Assembly: GCF_000419765.1 (NCBI RefSeq)
Contig: NZ_ATTQ01000033.1
Location: forward strand, 1-37,399
Source of the DNA: Rhizobium mongolense USDA 1844
GTDB taxonomy: Bacteria > Pseudomonadota > Alphaproteobacteria > Rhizobiales > Rhizobiaceae
Direction: 5' to 3'
DNA length: 37,399 nucleotides
The translations under genes were made by a program, and so were the position numbers. Shown in pieces: positions 16,585 through 26,235 of the stretch. Every line of letters starts with the position of its first letter. The first letter of the stretch is position 1. A model generated the notes under the pieces. That model did no database searches. It was given only the letters and a program-made list of their open reading frames with translations, and was not told the origin of the DNA.

Positions 16585-17566
16585 ATGGTTGATCTCGGCG
16601 CTATTAAGGATGCACGTAACCGCATCATGGGGCATATTCTTTCGACACCATTCGTTCGATCACCAGCGCTGGCAGATATTTGCGGCGTGCCGGTAGGTCT
16701 GAAGCTTGAGCACCGTCAAACGACAGGCAGTTTCAAGATACGCGAGGCGACCAGTGCCATTTTCAAACTCACCGAAGCCGAGCAGGCACGTGGGGTCATC
16801 GCCGTCTCGACTGGTAATCATGGTCGTGCGCTGGCTTATGCAGCCCGTGCTGTGGGTTCGAAGGCTACGATCTGCATGTCGCGGCTGGTGCCGGAAAACC
16901 AAGTTTTCAAAATCCGGCGCCTCGGCGCGGATGTTCGTATCGTTGGAAATTCACAGGACGACGCGCAGGAGGAAGTTGAACGCCTCGTGCGTGAAAACGA
17001 GCTCGTACTGCTGCCGCCATTCGATCATCCGGATATTATTGCTGGACAGGGGACAATCGGCCTCGAGATCGTCGAAGCTATGCCCGATGTCGAAACCGTG
17101 ATCGTGCCAATCTGGCGGGCTGGCTGCCGGAATAGCGGCAGCGGTCAAAGCTATGCGGCCTCAAACGAGAGTCATAGGAGTTACCATGGAGCGCGGTGCG
17201 GCGATGAAGGCTAGTCTCGACGCCGGCCAGCCTATTCTGGTGGAGGAATTGCCGACACTTGCTGACGCGCTAGGCGGAGGCATCGGCCTCGACAATGAGC
17301 TGACGTTCGCCATGTGTCGAGATTTGCTAGATGACTTTGTCTTGCTGAGCGAGGATGAGATCGCGGCTGGTATTCGACATGCTTACCAGAACGAACGCGA
17401 AATCATCGAAGGTGCGGGCGCTGTCGGGGTCGCGGCGCTGCTCGCGCGCAAGGCCGCCGGATTGCGCGGGCCGATCGCGGTTGTGCTTTCAGGCTGCAAT
17501 ATCGATATGGAACTGCATCGCCGGATCATATGTGGAATGAGCAATGCGCTTGGAGGAGAGACTTGA
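16585..17566 (+). pseudogene. eutB: EutB-like PLP-dependent dehydratase (threonine dehydratase family), one frameshift
   Basis: A fold-type II pyridoxal-phosphate enzyme; in ectoine/hydroxyectoine use, EutB is a deaminating dehydratase. Catalytic Lys51 is in TTGSFKIRE, and the substrate loop is STGNHG (75-80). The frame is correct to VIVP near residue 173; then a shift at about 17108 moves the PLP-phosphate glycine loop (SGGLAAGIAAAVKAM) to the next frame, which runs on to 17566 through MERGAAM, PTLADALGGGIGLDN and EGAGAVGVAALL. Repaired length is about 326 residues, normal for the family. Start 16585 is preferred: GAAGGA is nine bases upstream, whereas ATG 16576 touches it. The stop overlaps the eutC start (TGATG). 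Confidence 0.8.
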
Positions 17567-18549
17567 TGCCGACAATCAAGATACTGGCAGAGCGCGAGCT
17601 TAGGGAAATTGTCCCGCTCGACTTGGTAGCAGTGCAATGCGTCGAGCGCGCATTTCATTCGCTCGCCACCAACACGGTAGCGATGCCACCCATCCTGCGA
17701 CTTGATATCAGCGAACATCGAGGTGAGGTCGACGTCAAAACGGCGTACGTTCACGGTTTAGACGGCTTCGCTGTCAAGATTAGCCCCGGCTTCTTTGACA
17801 ATCCGAAGGTCGGCCTTCCGAGCACAAGTGGCTTAATGGTTCTGCTTTCCAGTAAAACCGGTTTGTTGCAAGCACTGTTGCTGGACAACGGCTATTTGAC
17901 CAACGTTCGCACGGCTGCTGCGGGTGCGGTTGCAGCAAGGTATCTTACGCGCAAGGACGCTTCCGTTGCGGCAATCTTGGGTGCTGGAATTCAAGCTAGA
18001 TTGCAGTTGCAGGCGCTCACGCTGGTCCGGCCTATACGTGAGGCTCGTATCTGGGCGCGCAACGCGTCTCAAGCCGAAGCCCTTGCGCGGGAGCTATCCA
18101 GGGAATTGGGGATTCCCGTAACCGCTTTCGCGAAGGCAATTGAAGCCGTGGCTGGCTCCGATATCATTGTCACCACGACGCCAGCTGATCAACCGATCTT
18201 GAGTGCTGCTTGGTTGGAACCCGGACAGCACGTCACAGCTATAGGATCGGACGCAGAACACAAGAATGAGGTCGAACCGACTGCGATTGTTAGGGCGGAT
18301 CTATATGTCGCCGACAGCCTCAGGCAGACCCGCACTCTTGGTGAACTACATCATGCTATTGCGGCCGGCATCGTTGCATTCGACGCAAGCTTCCCGGAGC
18401 TTGGCGAGATTATTGACGGGACGAAAATGGGCCGCTTGAGCCAGAAACAAACCGATCTCACCGGTACCGGTATCCGGGATACTGCAATCGCCTCGCTCGC
18501 CTTAGAACGTGCGGAAGCCGCGGGGGCTGGATCGTCGTTCGAGAGCTGA
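17566..18549 (+). CDS. eutC: EutC-like ornithine cyclodeaminase / mu-crystallin family protein
   Basis: 327-residue NAD-dependent enzyme fold; EutC accompanies EutB in ectoine degradation, and the family includes ornithine cyclodeaminase and ketimine reductases. Features: substrate-side GEVDVKTAYV (53-62) and Lys71 in FAVKISPGF, the family motif GYLTNVRTAAAGAVAA (109-124), and the Rossmann loop AAILGAGIQARLQL (135-148), followed by SDIIVTTTPA and HVTAIGSDAEHKNE. The start overlaps the eutB stop and has GGAGGAG upstream, so the two are coupled. No lesion is visible. The actual substrate in this cluster may be a related cyclic or amino compound rather than ectoine itself. Confidence 0.85.
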   Translation: MPTIKILAERELREIVPLDLVAVQCVERAFHSLATNTVAMPPILRLDISEHRGEVDVKTAYVHGLDGFAVKISPGFFDNPKVGLPSTSGLMVLLSSKTGLLQALLLDNGYLTNVRTAAAGAVAARYLTRKDASVAAILGAGIQARLQLQALTLVRPIREARIWARNASQAEALARELSRELGIPVTAFAKAIEAVAGSDIIVTTTPADQPILSAAWLEPGQHVTAIGSDAEHKNEVEPTAIVRADLYVADSLRQTRTLGELHHAIAAGIVAFDASFPELGEIIDGTKMGRLSQKQTDLTGTGIRDTAIASLALERAEAAGAGSSFES

Positions 18550-18622
18550 GTTTGAGAGGTCAAGTTGGGCACATAATCGGCAATCGAATAATAGCGCCAC
18601 CCATTCAGAAGGACTAAATAAG

Positions 18623-20050
18623 ATGACCACAGTCGCGACCACGACGGCAGACACCGCCTCGATCGCCGTCCACCGCAAGCTGCAACACCTGCCGACGTTC
18701 CTGAACCGGCAGAATCCTGAGTTTGCAAGGATTTTCGATGCGGTCAGCGAGATGCCGCTGGACGATACCCACTGCCATCTTGTGACGGATCGCGATGCCA
18801 TCACCACCCCACAGCGGTTCCTCGAGCGCATATCGCTGGCCGGCTACCCGTTCCCCAACTACTTTCCAAAGGGCGTCTACCAGAAATGGGTCGACGGAGA
18901 TGAGGCCACTCGGCACGCACTAAATAAGCAATACGATGTCCAGGCCAAGGTCGACGATATGACTTTTCATATCTCCCAGGGCATTTTCATAAAGTTCCTG
19001 GTCAAGGAGATGGCGCAGTTCCTGGATTGCGAGCCCTGCTTGGACGCTGTGATCGAAGCGCGTAACGAACATGGCAACGATTACGGCGGCTATATGAATA
19101 GCCTGTTCCGGGATGTGAACTACGAGAACATCATGCTCGATACCGGTTTCAATGAAGATACGGGTCGTGAGCAGATCGAGAAATTCGAGGCGGCCATCGC
19201 GCCGTGCCGTTCGCATCGGATTGCCCGAATCGAAACTATCCAGCGGAAATACCTTCCTCTCGACATTTCCTTTGATGAATTTGAGGCACGGTTCATCGCA
19301 GATCTGCTCGACAATCTCGACGGTACTGGCAATTTCGGGAAGCCATCGGTCGGTATGAAGTCCTACCTCCTTCCATATATCGGCTTGATCAGGCCGCTCC
19401 ATGAGCGTGGACCGGCAGCGGAGTCATGGAACGCGTTTCGAAAAGCCTATGCCGACCTGCCGGAGATGGAGAGGGAAGCACCCCATTTAGTTACGAAAGA
19501 TCTTAACCGCTATACCTTCACGCTGAGCCTTGAGGAATGCCTCAAGCGCGACATGCCGCTGCAGATTCACACGGGCGATGGCGAGGCACCGGACGTCATT
19601 CTCCGGAATCAGGATCCATTCTATCTTGAGGAAGTCGTCCGCTTCGACAAGGACGGAAGGATGCGACAGCCAAAGATCATTCCGCTGCACGCCGGCTATC
19701 CCGAGGTCGGCAAGGCCGCCTGGCTCAGCCATCTCTATTCAAACTGCTACTTCGAATTGTCGGTTATGACGCCGCAGGTTCATCAAAATCTTTACGAGAG
19801 ATACAAGCAGATCCTCGAGGTTGTTCCACTTTCAAAGGTGCTATTCGGCAGCGACAACTACCACGTGCCGGAATTGTTCTGGATCTCCGGCCGTTGGGGG
19901 AAAAGATATCTGGCCCAAGCGTTGGCCGATTATGTGGACTCCGGAACCCTTACATCCGAGGAGGCGATCGAGGCCGCGCGCATGATTCTATTTAAGAACA
20001 ACCGCGCCGTTTACAACCTAAACGATACATGGGCGCAGAAATTTTCTTAA
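18623..20050 (+). CDS. Amidohydrolase-2 (FluG-like) family metal-dependent hydrolase
   Basis: 475-residue TIM-barrel hydrolase. Metal-binding motif DTHCHL at residues 48-53 near the N-terminus; later MPLQIHTGDGE (strand-5 His), KIIPLHAGYP (strand-6 His) and VLFGSDNYHVPE (strand-8 Asp) complete the usual amidohydrolase set. Start 18623 is chosen for AGAAGGA nine bases upstream and because the 38 residues encoded before it are not protein-like. It follows eutC by 73 bases, so it is likely the same operon. The family includes decarboxylases and hydrolases of C-N bonds; the substrate is unknown. Intact. Confidence 0.85.
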   Translation: MTTVATTTADTASIAVHRKLQHLPTFLNRQNPEFARIFDAVSEMPLDDTHCHLVTDRDAITTPQRFLERISLAGYPFPNYFPKGVYQKWVDGDEATRHALNKQYDVQAKVDDMTFHISQGIFIKFLVKEMAQFLDCEPCLDAVIEARNEHGNDYGGYMNSLFRDVNYENIMLDTGFNEDTGREQIEKFEAAIAPCRSHRIARIETIQRKYLPLDISFDEFEARFIADLLDNLDGTGNFGKPSVGMKSYLLPYIGLIRPLHERGPAAESWNAFRKAYADLPEMEREAPHLVTKDLNRYTFTLSLEECLKRDMPLQIHTGDGEAPDVILRNQDPFYLEEVVRFDKDGRMRQPKIIPLHAGYPEVGKAAWLSHLYSNCYFELSVMTPQVHQNLYERYKQILEVVPLSKVLFGSDNYHVPELFWISGRWGKRYLAQALADYVDSGTLTSEEAIEAARMILFKNNRAVYNLNDTWAQKFS

Positions 20051-20083
20051 CTCAAAGAGGTTGGGACATTGGAGGAAGGTAGA

Positions 20084-20175
20084 GTGACACAGGAGATCAG
20101 CTCACCGCAAAGGCTTTGGACTGTCTTACCAACGCGCACGGCGGGAGGTTTCGAGACCAAAAAACAAAAAAAGGT
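20084..20175 (+). pseudogene. Possible small gene interrupted by IS3
   Basis: GTG 20084 has GGAGGAAGG just upstream and begins an open frame (MTQEISSPQRLWTVLP when GTG is read as Met) that runs into the IS3 element. If the element and one GGT are removed, the frame continues on the right side (VFISSTPERSKV...) to a stop at 21566, giving about 61 residues. I do not recognise the product, and the open frame could be chance. Confidence 0.3.
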
Positions 20176-20228
20176 TGAACCGCGCCGGGTTTGCCGGGGG
20201 CTTCAACTTTTGAGAAAGTAGAGCCGAT

Positions 20229-20547
20229 ATGAGCAAGACGACAAACAAATTTTCACCTGAAGTCCGCGCCCGTGTGGTTCGGATGGTTTTGGATCACGAA
20301 GGCGAATATTCCTCGCGGTGGGCAGCGGTTTTGTCGATCGCCGCCAAGATCGACTGCACGGCGCAGACGCTCAATGAATGGGTGAAGAAGGCGGAAGTGG
20401 ACGACGGTTCCCGGCCCGGACTTCCCAAGCGACGTCGCCGAGAAGATGAAGGCTCTCGAGCGGGAGAACCGGGAGCTTCGTCAGGCCAATGAGGTATTGC
20501 GCAAGGCGTCTGCTTATTTCGCGATCGCGGAGCTCGACCGCCCATGA
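20229..20547 (+). pseudogene. IS3-family OrfA, frameshifted
   Basis: The helix-turn-helix part MSKTTNKFSPEVRARVVRMV, then IAAKIDCTAQTLNEWVKKAE, is in one frame. After DDGSRPGLP near 20425 the frame shifts to DVAEKMKALERENRELRQAN and LRKASAYFAIAELDRP before the stop at 20547. A typical IS3-group OrfA has these two parts joined, so one small indel has broken the gene. Confidence 0.8.
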
Positions 20548-20551
20548 AACG

Positions 20552-21442
20552 ATGATTTCGTTCATCGCTGAGCATCGTGCGGTGTTCGGGGTCGAGCCGA
20601 TCTGCAGACCGCTGCCGATTGCCCCATCCACCTACTATGAGAACATCGCAAAACGTGAGGACGTGGACCGCCTGTCGGTCCGCGCCCGCAGCGACATCGC
20701 CTCAAAGATCGAGATACGCCGTGAAGAGAACTTTTGGGTCTATGGCGTGCGGAAGGTCTGGCGTCAGTTGAAGCGGGAGGGCTTCGACCTTGCCCGGTGC
20801 ACCGTCGCTCGGCTTGTAACGTCGATGGGACTTCAGGGCATCATCCGCGGCAAGCCGATCCGCACGACGGTCCCGGACAAGACGGCCCCCGGCCCGCTCG
20901 ACCGGGTGAACTGCCAGTTCAAGGCTCCCGCGCCGAACAGGCTCTGGGTTTCGGATTTCACGTATGTCGCCACCTGGCAGGGTTTCGTCTATGTGGCCTT
21001 CGTCATCGATGCCTTCGCGCGCCGCATTGACGGCTGGCGGGTGAGCCGAACGGCGCATGCCTCGATGCCCTGGAACAGGCGCTCCATGATCGGCGTCCTA
21101 TCCATGGCGGCGGTCTCGTGCATCCCTCGGACAGAGGCGTTCAATACGTGTCGATCAAGTACTCGGAGCGACCGGCCGAGGCGGGAATCGAACCTTCCGT
21201 CGGAAGCGTCGGCGACAGCTACGACAACGCCCTCGCCGAAACGCTCAACGGGCTCTACAAGGCCGAGGTCATCCATCGGCGCGGCCCGTGGCGGAGCTTC
21301 GAAGCAGTGGGATTTCGCTACTCTGGAATGGGTCGACTGGTTCAACCATCGGCGGCTTCTGGAGCCAATCGGCAACATCCCGCCAGCCGAAGCCGAGGAG
21401 CACTATTACGCCATGCCGGAAGAACCAGCCATGGCTGCATAA
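20552..21442 (+). pseudogene. IS3-family OrfB (DDE transposase), frameshifted
   Basis: Frame one carries MISFIAEHRAVFGVEPICR, STYYENIAKRED, YGVRKVWRQLKREGF, RTTVPDKTAPGPLDRVNCQF and the first catalytic Asp in LWVSDFTYVATWQGFVYVAF. Near 21060 the frame shifts: HPSDRGVQYVSIKYSERPAE (second Asp) and SVGSVGDSYDNALAETLNGLYK (Glu) lie in another frame, returning near 21300 to WVDWFNHRRLLEPIGNIPP. All catalytic residues exist but are out of frame, so the element is not autonomous. Confidence 0.85.
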
Positions 21443-21570
21443 CTTAAACCAAACAGCCTCCCGCAAACCCGGCGCGGTTCAGGTCTTCATATCGAGCACA
21501 CCAGAGAGGAGCAAAGTCAATGACAAAAAGACTGTTCACAACACAACAGCAGAGCCAGGGAGGTAGGAAC

Positions 21571-23181
21571 ATGACGATTTCTCGACGAGATCTTATCAAG
21601 ACAACAATCGCTGCAGGGGCGGTTCTGTCAATCCCGTCGGAGATGCGTGCACAAACGTCATTGGTAGACGTGCGCACTATCCGCATGCGGCAGTCAACTG
21701 ATCTTCAAGTGTTCGACCCAATCTGGACAACGTCTACCCCTACCGCCCACTACGGTGCGGCGATTTACGATCAGTTGTTTGCGCTCGACTCTAATTTCAT
21801 GCCGCAGCCACAAATGGTGGGTAACTGGGCTATATCTGACGACAAGAGGACTTATACCTTTCAACTGCGGGATGGCCTTCAGTGGCACGATGACACCCCC
21901 GTTACTGCTTCCGACTGTGTCGCATCCATTCGACGCTGGGCAGAGGTGAGTCCCGCCGGACAGTTGATTATGGCCCGGACTACTGACATTTCAGCCAAGG
22001 ACAAAAATACTTTCACAATCGTGCTCAAGGAGCCTTTGTCGCTGCTTCCGTCTCTGCTCGCCGAAGTTTCACCACCAATCCTGTACATTATGCGTGAGCA
22101 GGATGCGAGTCGCCCCGCAAGCGAAAAAGTGACTTCGCATATCGGATCCGGGCCCTTCAAATACAACGAAGCACTTGCCAAGCCGGGGGCGAGCTACGTC
22201 TACGACAAAAACGAGAAATATATACCACGGCAGGAGCCACCTGATGGATTGGCAGGGGCGAAGGTCGTGAAGGTCGATCGAGTCGTGTGGGATATTATCT
22301 CAGATGATCAGACTGCTTTGGCGGCGCTGCAGACAGGGGAGGTCGATTATCTGGATAGGGCACCTGTTGATTTACTGCCCGTGATCGGAAGTGATCCCAA
22401 CCTCGTTCTTCAAGTTCTGGACAAAGCGGGGGCGAATTTCATCCTGAGGATGAACTTTCTGCAGAAGCCGTTCGACAATGTGAAGGTTCGCCGAGCGATG
22501 CTTCACTTGGTTGATCAGGAAGCGTTCCTGAGCGTCATGCACCCTGACGCGGAGCACACCCGCGTCGTCACGTCAATATTCGGGAACGAAACGCCCTACA
22601 CCAACGATGCGAATACTGGTTGGTACAGGAAAGGCGGCGATCCCGAAAAAGCCAAACAGCTCCTCAAAGAGGCTGGATATGCCGGCGAAAAGATCGTTAT
22701 TATGTCCCCCACCGACTGGCCGCCCTACAGTAACGGTTCGCAGTTGTTGGTCGCTGAACTGCATAAGATCGGGGTAAACGCAGAACTCGCGGTGATGACT
22801 TGGGCGGAGCTTGCGACACGTCGGGCGAATAAAGGCCCGATCGAGGATGGCGGTTGGAGTATATTCATCACGGACTTTCCGGATTACGTACACGGTAATC
22901 CACTCAGTGCCTCCGACCTCGCCGCAAATGGAGACCAAGCTTGGTATGGTTGGCCTAAGAACGACGAATATGAGGCACTGAGGGCCAAATGGCCGGATGT
23001 TGAGACTCTTGAGGAACGCCGGGAACTCGCCCGAAAAATGCAGAGTCTCTGGTGGGACTTCGTCGGCGATGTGAGGTTGGGTCAATTTATTTCGCCGGCC
23101 GCCCATAGAAAATCACTCACCGGCCTGATCGGCATGCCGCAAATCGTCCCGATGTGGAACGTGCAGAAGACGTCGGCCTGA
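21571..23181 (+). CDS. dppA: Peptide ABC transporter, periplasmic binding protein DppA-like (copy 2)
   Basis: 536-residue family-5 solute-binding protein. The start at 21571 is preferred over 21520: GGGAGGT lies eight bases upstream and the protein then aligns with copy 1 from the first residue (MTISRRDLIK). Twin-arginine motif SRRDLIK, hydrophobic stretch, and Ala-Gln near residue 29 as likely export signal. Shared family segments include YTFQLRDGLQWHDDTPVTASDCV, SHIGSGPFKYNEALAKPG and DNVKVRRAMLHLVDQEAFLSV. Its stop overlaps the start of a truncated dppB (TGATG), so it was once the first gene of a second transporter. The gene itself is intact. It could in principle dock to the complete transporter at 5244-9150. 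Confidence 0.9.
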   Translation: MTISRRDLIKTTIAAGAVLSIPSEMRAQTSLVDVRTIRMRQSTDLQVFDPIWTTSTPTAHYGAAIYDQLFALDSNFMPQPQMVGNWAISDDKRTYTFQLRDGLQWHDDTPVTASDCVASIRRWAEVSPAGQLIMARTTDISAKDKNTFTIVLKEPLSLLPSLLAEVSPPILYIMREQDASRPASEKVTSHIGSGPFKYNEALAKPGASYVYDKNEKYIPRQEPPDGLAGAKVVKVDRVVWDIISDDQTALAALQTGEVDYLDRAPVDLLPVIGSDPNLVLQVLDKAGANFILRMNFLQKPFDNVKVRRAMLHLVDQEAFLSVMHPDAEHTRVVTSIFGNETPYTNDANTGWYRKGGDPEKAKQLLKEAGYAGEKIVIMSPTDWPPYSNGSQLLVAELHKIGVNAELAVMTWAELATRRANKGPIEDGGWSIFITDFPDYVHGNPLSASDLAANGDQAWYGWPKNDEYEALRAKWPDVETLEERRELARKMQSLWWDFVGDVRLGQFISPAAHRKSLTGLIGMPQIVPMWNVQKTSA

Positions 23182-23585
23182 TGGGTATCTTTATCTTGCG
23201 CAGACTGATTTCCACCATCGCTGTCATGGCGATGGTCGGGATTTTACGTCTTCCTGCTTCTCAGGCTGGCGCCGGGCGACCGAGCGGTGATTATCGCCGG
23301 GTCGGCGACGGCGGAGATGATTGACGGCATCCGCGAAAACCTGAATGATCCCCTGCCGATCCAGTTCTTCCATCGGGTACAAGACGTGCTCGGCGGCAAT
23401 TTCGGCACCTCGATCTTTGCCGGACGACCCGTTCTCGAACTGATGTCGCAGCGGCTGGAGCCGACCGTCTCCCTCTCGACCCTGGACAGTGATCGTTTCG
23501 GTTACGGTTGGGATATCGTTCGGCATCCTCGCCGCGTGGCGATCCGGTGGCCTCGTCGACCGCCTCCTCACCGCCTTCTGTTGGA
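23181..23585 (+). pseudogene. dppB: Permease DppB-like, truncated and frameshifted (copy 2)
   Basis: Starts MGIFILRRLISTIAVMAMVG, nearly the same as copy 1, then shifts frame near 23245 (FLLLRLAPGD continues in a different frame), reads AGSATAEMIDGIREN, FGTSIFAGRPVLELMSQRLE and EPTVSLSTL, shifts again near 23485 into VTVGISFGILAAWRSGGLVDR and stops matching at about 23585. Only the first 130 or so of about 313 residues are left, so no functional channel is possible. Confidence 0.85.
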
Positions 23586-23889
23586 AGCTTTTGCATGCGT
23601 GATCTCAGTTTCTGCTCCGATCACCTGGAGGTGCGGATGAGAATTCCCAAGCCGGTGCTTTTCGGTCGCCTTCAGCAAGGAAGCGAGTTCGCGACCCACC
23701 TCGAGAATAACGGCCAGGCCGACGAACCGACCGCAAAGATGCGGCCACCGAACCTGCGTAACTGTCATCAGGATACTGGTACACGTTCAAGTATCTACCA
23801 CTTTCCGAGGGTAAGGCAGGTCGCGCAGGATCTTGTCCTTCTTCATGGTAAACTTAACTAACTTAAATACAAGTGAAGGAGTTGATCTC
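23586..23889. other. Junction region without recognisable gene
   Basis: It lies between the dppB break point and eutD. A minus-strand frame (23568-23768) gives a protein-like run (RFVGLAVILEVGRELASLLK) that I cannot assign. GAAGGAG at the right end is the ribosome site of eutD. Confidence 0.3.
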
Positions 23890-25039
23890 ATGGCAATGCC
23901 CCTCAGGCGTTCCCGCGGAATGAATATTTGCGCCGCTTGTCGGCTGTCAAGACGGAAATGGAGCAGCAAGAACTTGAGGTTTTTGTCATCACGAACATTG
24001 CAAACATTGCCTATCTGACCGGCTATACCGGCAAAACTGGCAAGGACGTGCAGGCTCTCATCGTCTCGGTGAAAAATGAAGAGCCGACGTTCATCACACG
24101 TCGTCAGGATGTCCCAGGGGCGCGCCATTTCATGTTTATCGATTCCAATCGTGTCATTGGTTACCCCGAAGATCTCGTTGCCAATCCGAATCCGCTGAAA
24201 GACGAATGGGACGCGGTAACCGATCTCCTTCTGGACAATGGCTTTGGGCACCGTCGGATAGGGATCGAGATGAAGATCCTGGCGTTCCCTGTCGTCGAGA
24301 AATTCAGAAAAAGAATGCCAAACGCGCGATTCATTGACTTCGATTGGATCAACTGGGTTAGAGCGTCAAATCCGATCTCGAGATCGCTGTGATGCGCGAA
24401 GCTGCCGCCATCAGTGATGCAGCAATGCCGCGGGCAAAAGAAGTCATTCCTCCGGGTGTTGCTGAGGCAAGTGCGGCGGCGGAGATCATCTCGACGCTCA
24501 TCAAAGGCGTTGACGGCAAGCCAGGCGGGGATTTGGCCAGTTTCTTCCTTTGCGCATCACCGCGGATATCCACGCCGCATATCCGGTGGGAAGACGTTTT
24601 TCGTCAGGTGTCTCAGGTCAACCTTGAATTCGCCGGCGTCCGTCATGCCTACGTTACGCCGTTGATGCGTACGGTTTCTGTCGGCAAGCCGTTCGATCGT
24701 TTGCGTCGGATTCACGAGGGTGAGGTCGCTGGCCTGGAGGCCGCTCTTGACGTCGCCAAACCGGGCGCAACGTGCAGCGATGTAGCCACGGCCTTCTATC
24801 AAACACTTAAGAAACATGGCTTCGAGAAGGAGTCGCGATGGGGAATCGACTGGACGGAACCCACGGCCAGTCTGAGGACAGGGGATCTCACGATCCTGCA
24901 ACCAAACATGACCTTCCATCTAATGCTCGGAAACTGGGTTGATGACGATTTGGGCTACGCCATCAGTGAGTCGTTTTGGGTTACTGAAACCGGCGTCGAG
25001 ACGTTCAGCACCCTGCCGCGGGAAATCTTCGAGGAATAG
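23890..25039 (+). pseudogene. eutD: EutD/DoeA-like M24-family hydrolase (ectoine hydrolase type), frameshifted
   Basis: EutD/DoeA opens the ectoine ring; it belongs to the pita-bread (M24, creatinase-like) family. ATG 23890 has GAAGGAG upstream, but the frame shifts near 23905 into FPRNEYLRRLSAVKTEMEQQ, ANIAYLTGYTGKTG and DFDWINWVRA; a second shift near 24362 leads to KSDLEIAVMREAAAISDAAM, VNLEFAGVRHAYVTPLMRTV, GVETFSTLP and the end. The two Asp ligands of metal-dependent M24 peptidases are absent (NLEFAGVRHAY instead of a D-x10-D pattern), as in creatinase and DoeA. A segment before DWTEPTASLRTGDLT is shorter than in DoeA as I recall it. Broken by two frameshifts. Confidence 0.75.
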
Positions 25040-25199
25040 GGTTGTAAGTTTGGCTGCAGCGGCCGACTCCCCTCAAGTTTCGTTGGCGGGCTATTTCTCC
25101 GATTCTCAAGGTGGGCCGCACGTTAGCTTGAGCGATATGGCCTTCAACACACTGCGGCTTAGCATGAACGGATCATGCTGCCATGCTGCTGAGCTTTCT

Positions 25200-25425
25200 T
25201 GAGGATGAGAATTCCAAGCTCCAGACTGTGGGCTGTGCCGTAGTCGCATCAGAAGTCCGCGCGCTTGGGACAGCGTTCGCCGGGGACAGCAGAAAAGATT
25301 AAGGAGTTGATCGAAATCTCGACAACCGAGAGCGCGGAATGAAACTCGTCGAGTCGGCCAGTGACTTGCTGAAGAAGATCGTAAACCATATCAGTCTCAT
25401 TCAGACGGTATCAAGTATTGCCATG
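25200..25425 (+). pseudogene. Methyl-accepting chemotaxis protein, signalling-domain fragment
   Basis: VGCAVVASEVRALG is the start of the highly conserved hairpin tip of MCPs. Two one-base slips later come GTAEKIKELIEISTTES and GMKLVESASDLLKKIVNHIS, which continue the coiled coil. Sensor, membrane and HAMP parts are missing, so it is inert. Confidence 0.65.
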
Positions 25426-25429
25426 AAAG

Positions 25430-25790
25430 CAACACGCCAGGCGAAGCATGGAACTCGGGGGCGCAGCGCGCTTCCGAGCTCGCGGAACCGGGCGAAAATC
25501 AGCCGGATCACCTCCTGGATGCGCAGGTCAGGATCGAAGCCGAGACCAATCTCGCGATGCCAGATATAGCCGAACGGCACGCTTATGCGCAGTTTACCAC
25601 GGCGCGCTTTGGCGCGAGCAGCATCGAGCATGCGCGCACGCAGCACGCCGAGTTCAAACTCACTGATGGAGCCCTTCATGCCGAGCAGGAGTCGGTCGTT
25701 CGGTCGACGAAACGCGCGCCTCAACCAGGCCGCAGAGCTCCAACAGGTGATTCCAGTCGCGGCCGTTGCGCGCCATGCATCGCATGTGGA
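25430..25790 (-). pseudogene. Large serine recombinase, internal fragment
   Basis: Minus strand, upstream piece CMARNGRDWNHLLELCGLVE in one frame, then NDRLLLGMKGSISEFELGVL, RARMLDAARAKARRGKLRIS and FGYIWHREIGLGFDPD. This spans the end of the catalytic domain and the start of the recombinase domain. The catalytic serine region and the long C-terminus are lacking. Confidence 0.7.
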
Positions 25791-26065
25791 GTGACGAAAC
25801 CGAGTTTTACTGGAGCAGAAAAGACGCTCCTGGCCCGGCTCGACGTTGCGCTGTTGACGGCTCCGCGCCGAGCCTGACGTCGTCGAAGACCGAACAAGAG
25901 GGGTGACGACATTCCGCCGCGGCGGTATCGATGTCCTTCGCGGGCCGATGGATGAGTTGAGTTCGTTGCAAGCCCTGTGCCGGTCTCATCAGTTGCGCTG
26001 AGGACGTCTCCTAGATTGGAACGCTTCATTCTTCCGATCCCATGGTGGGAGGGCCAAGGTGCCGA
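25791..26065. other. Unassigned stretch between recombinase and IS66 fragments
   Basis: Open frames exist on the minus strand, but none of their translations resembles a family I know. Confidence 0.25.
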
Positions 26066-26232
26066 TCCCGAAGAGAAGCAAGATTCCGCGAAGACCATCT
26101 AACCGGCCGGAACGCAAAGCTCGAAAGCGCCAGCGGAAGAGCTGGCTCACATGGATACCTGCCGATCGCGCGATCTCGGAAACGCGCGCCTCCGGCTCAA
26201 ACGTTGCCGCGACCAGGAGGGTAGTTTCTCGA
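26066..26232 (-). pseudogene. IS66-family TnpA (HTH) fragment
   Basis: LLVAATFEPEARVSEIARSA followed by GIHVSQLFRWR is the helix-turn-helix of the IS66 accessory protein TnpA. It is flanked by unrelated sequence on both sides. Confidence 0.6.
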
Positions 26233-26235
26233 CAG

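Larger units (their letters stand above)
20176..21481 (+). mobile_element. Complete IS3-family element, 1306 bp, with GGT target duplication
   Basis: The left end TGAACCGCGCCGGGTTTGCC at 20176 and the right end (reading inward on the minus strand) TGAACCGCGCCGGGTTTGCG at 21481 are near-perfect inverted repeats of at least 19 bases. GGT flanks both sides (20173-20175 and 21482-21484), the 3-bp duplication expected for IS3. It sits between the amidohydrolase and the second binding-protein gene and may disturb transcription between them. Confidence 0.9.
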
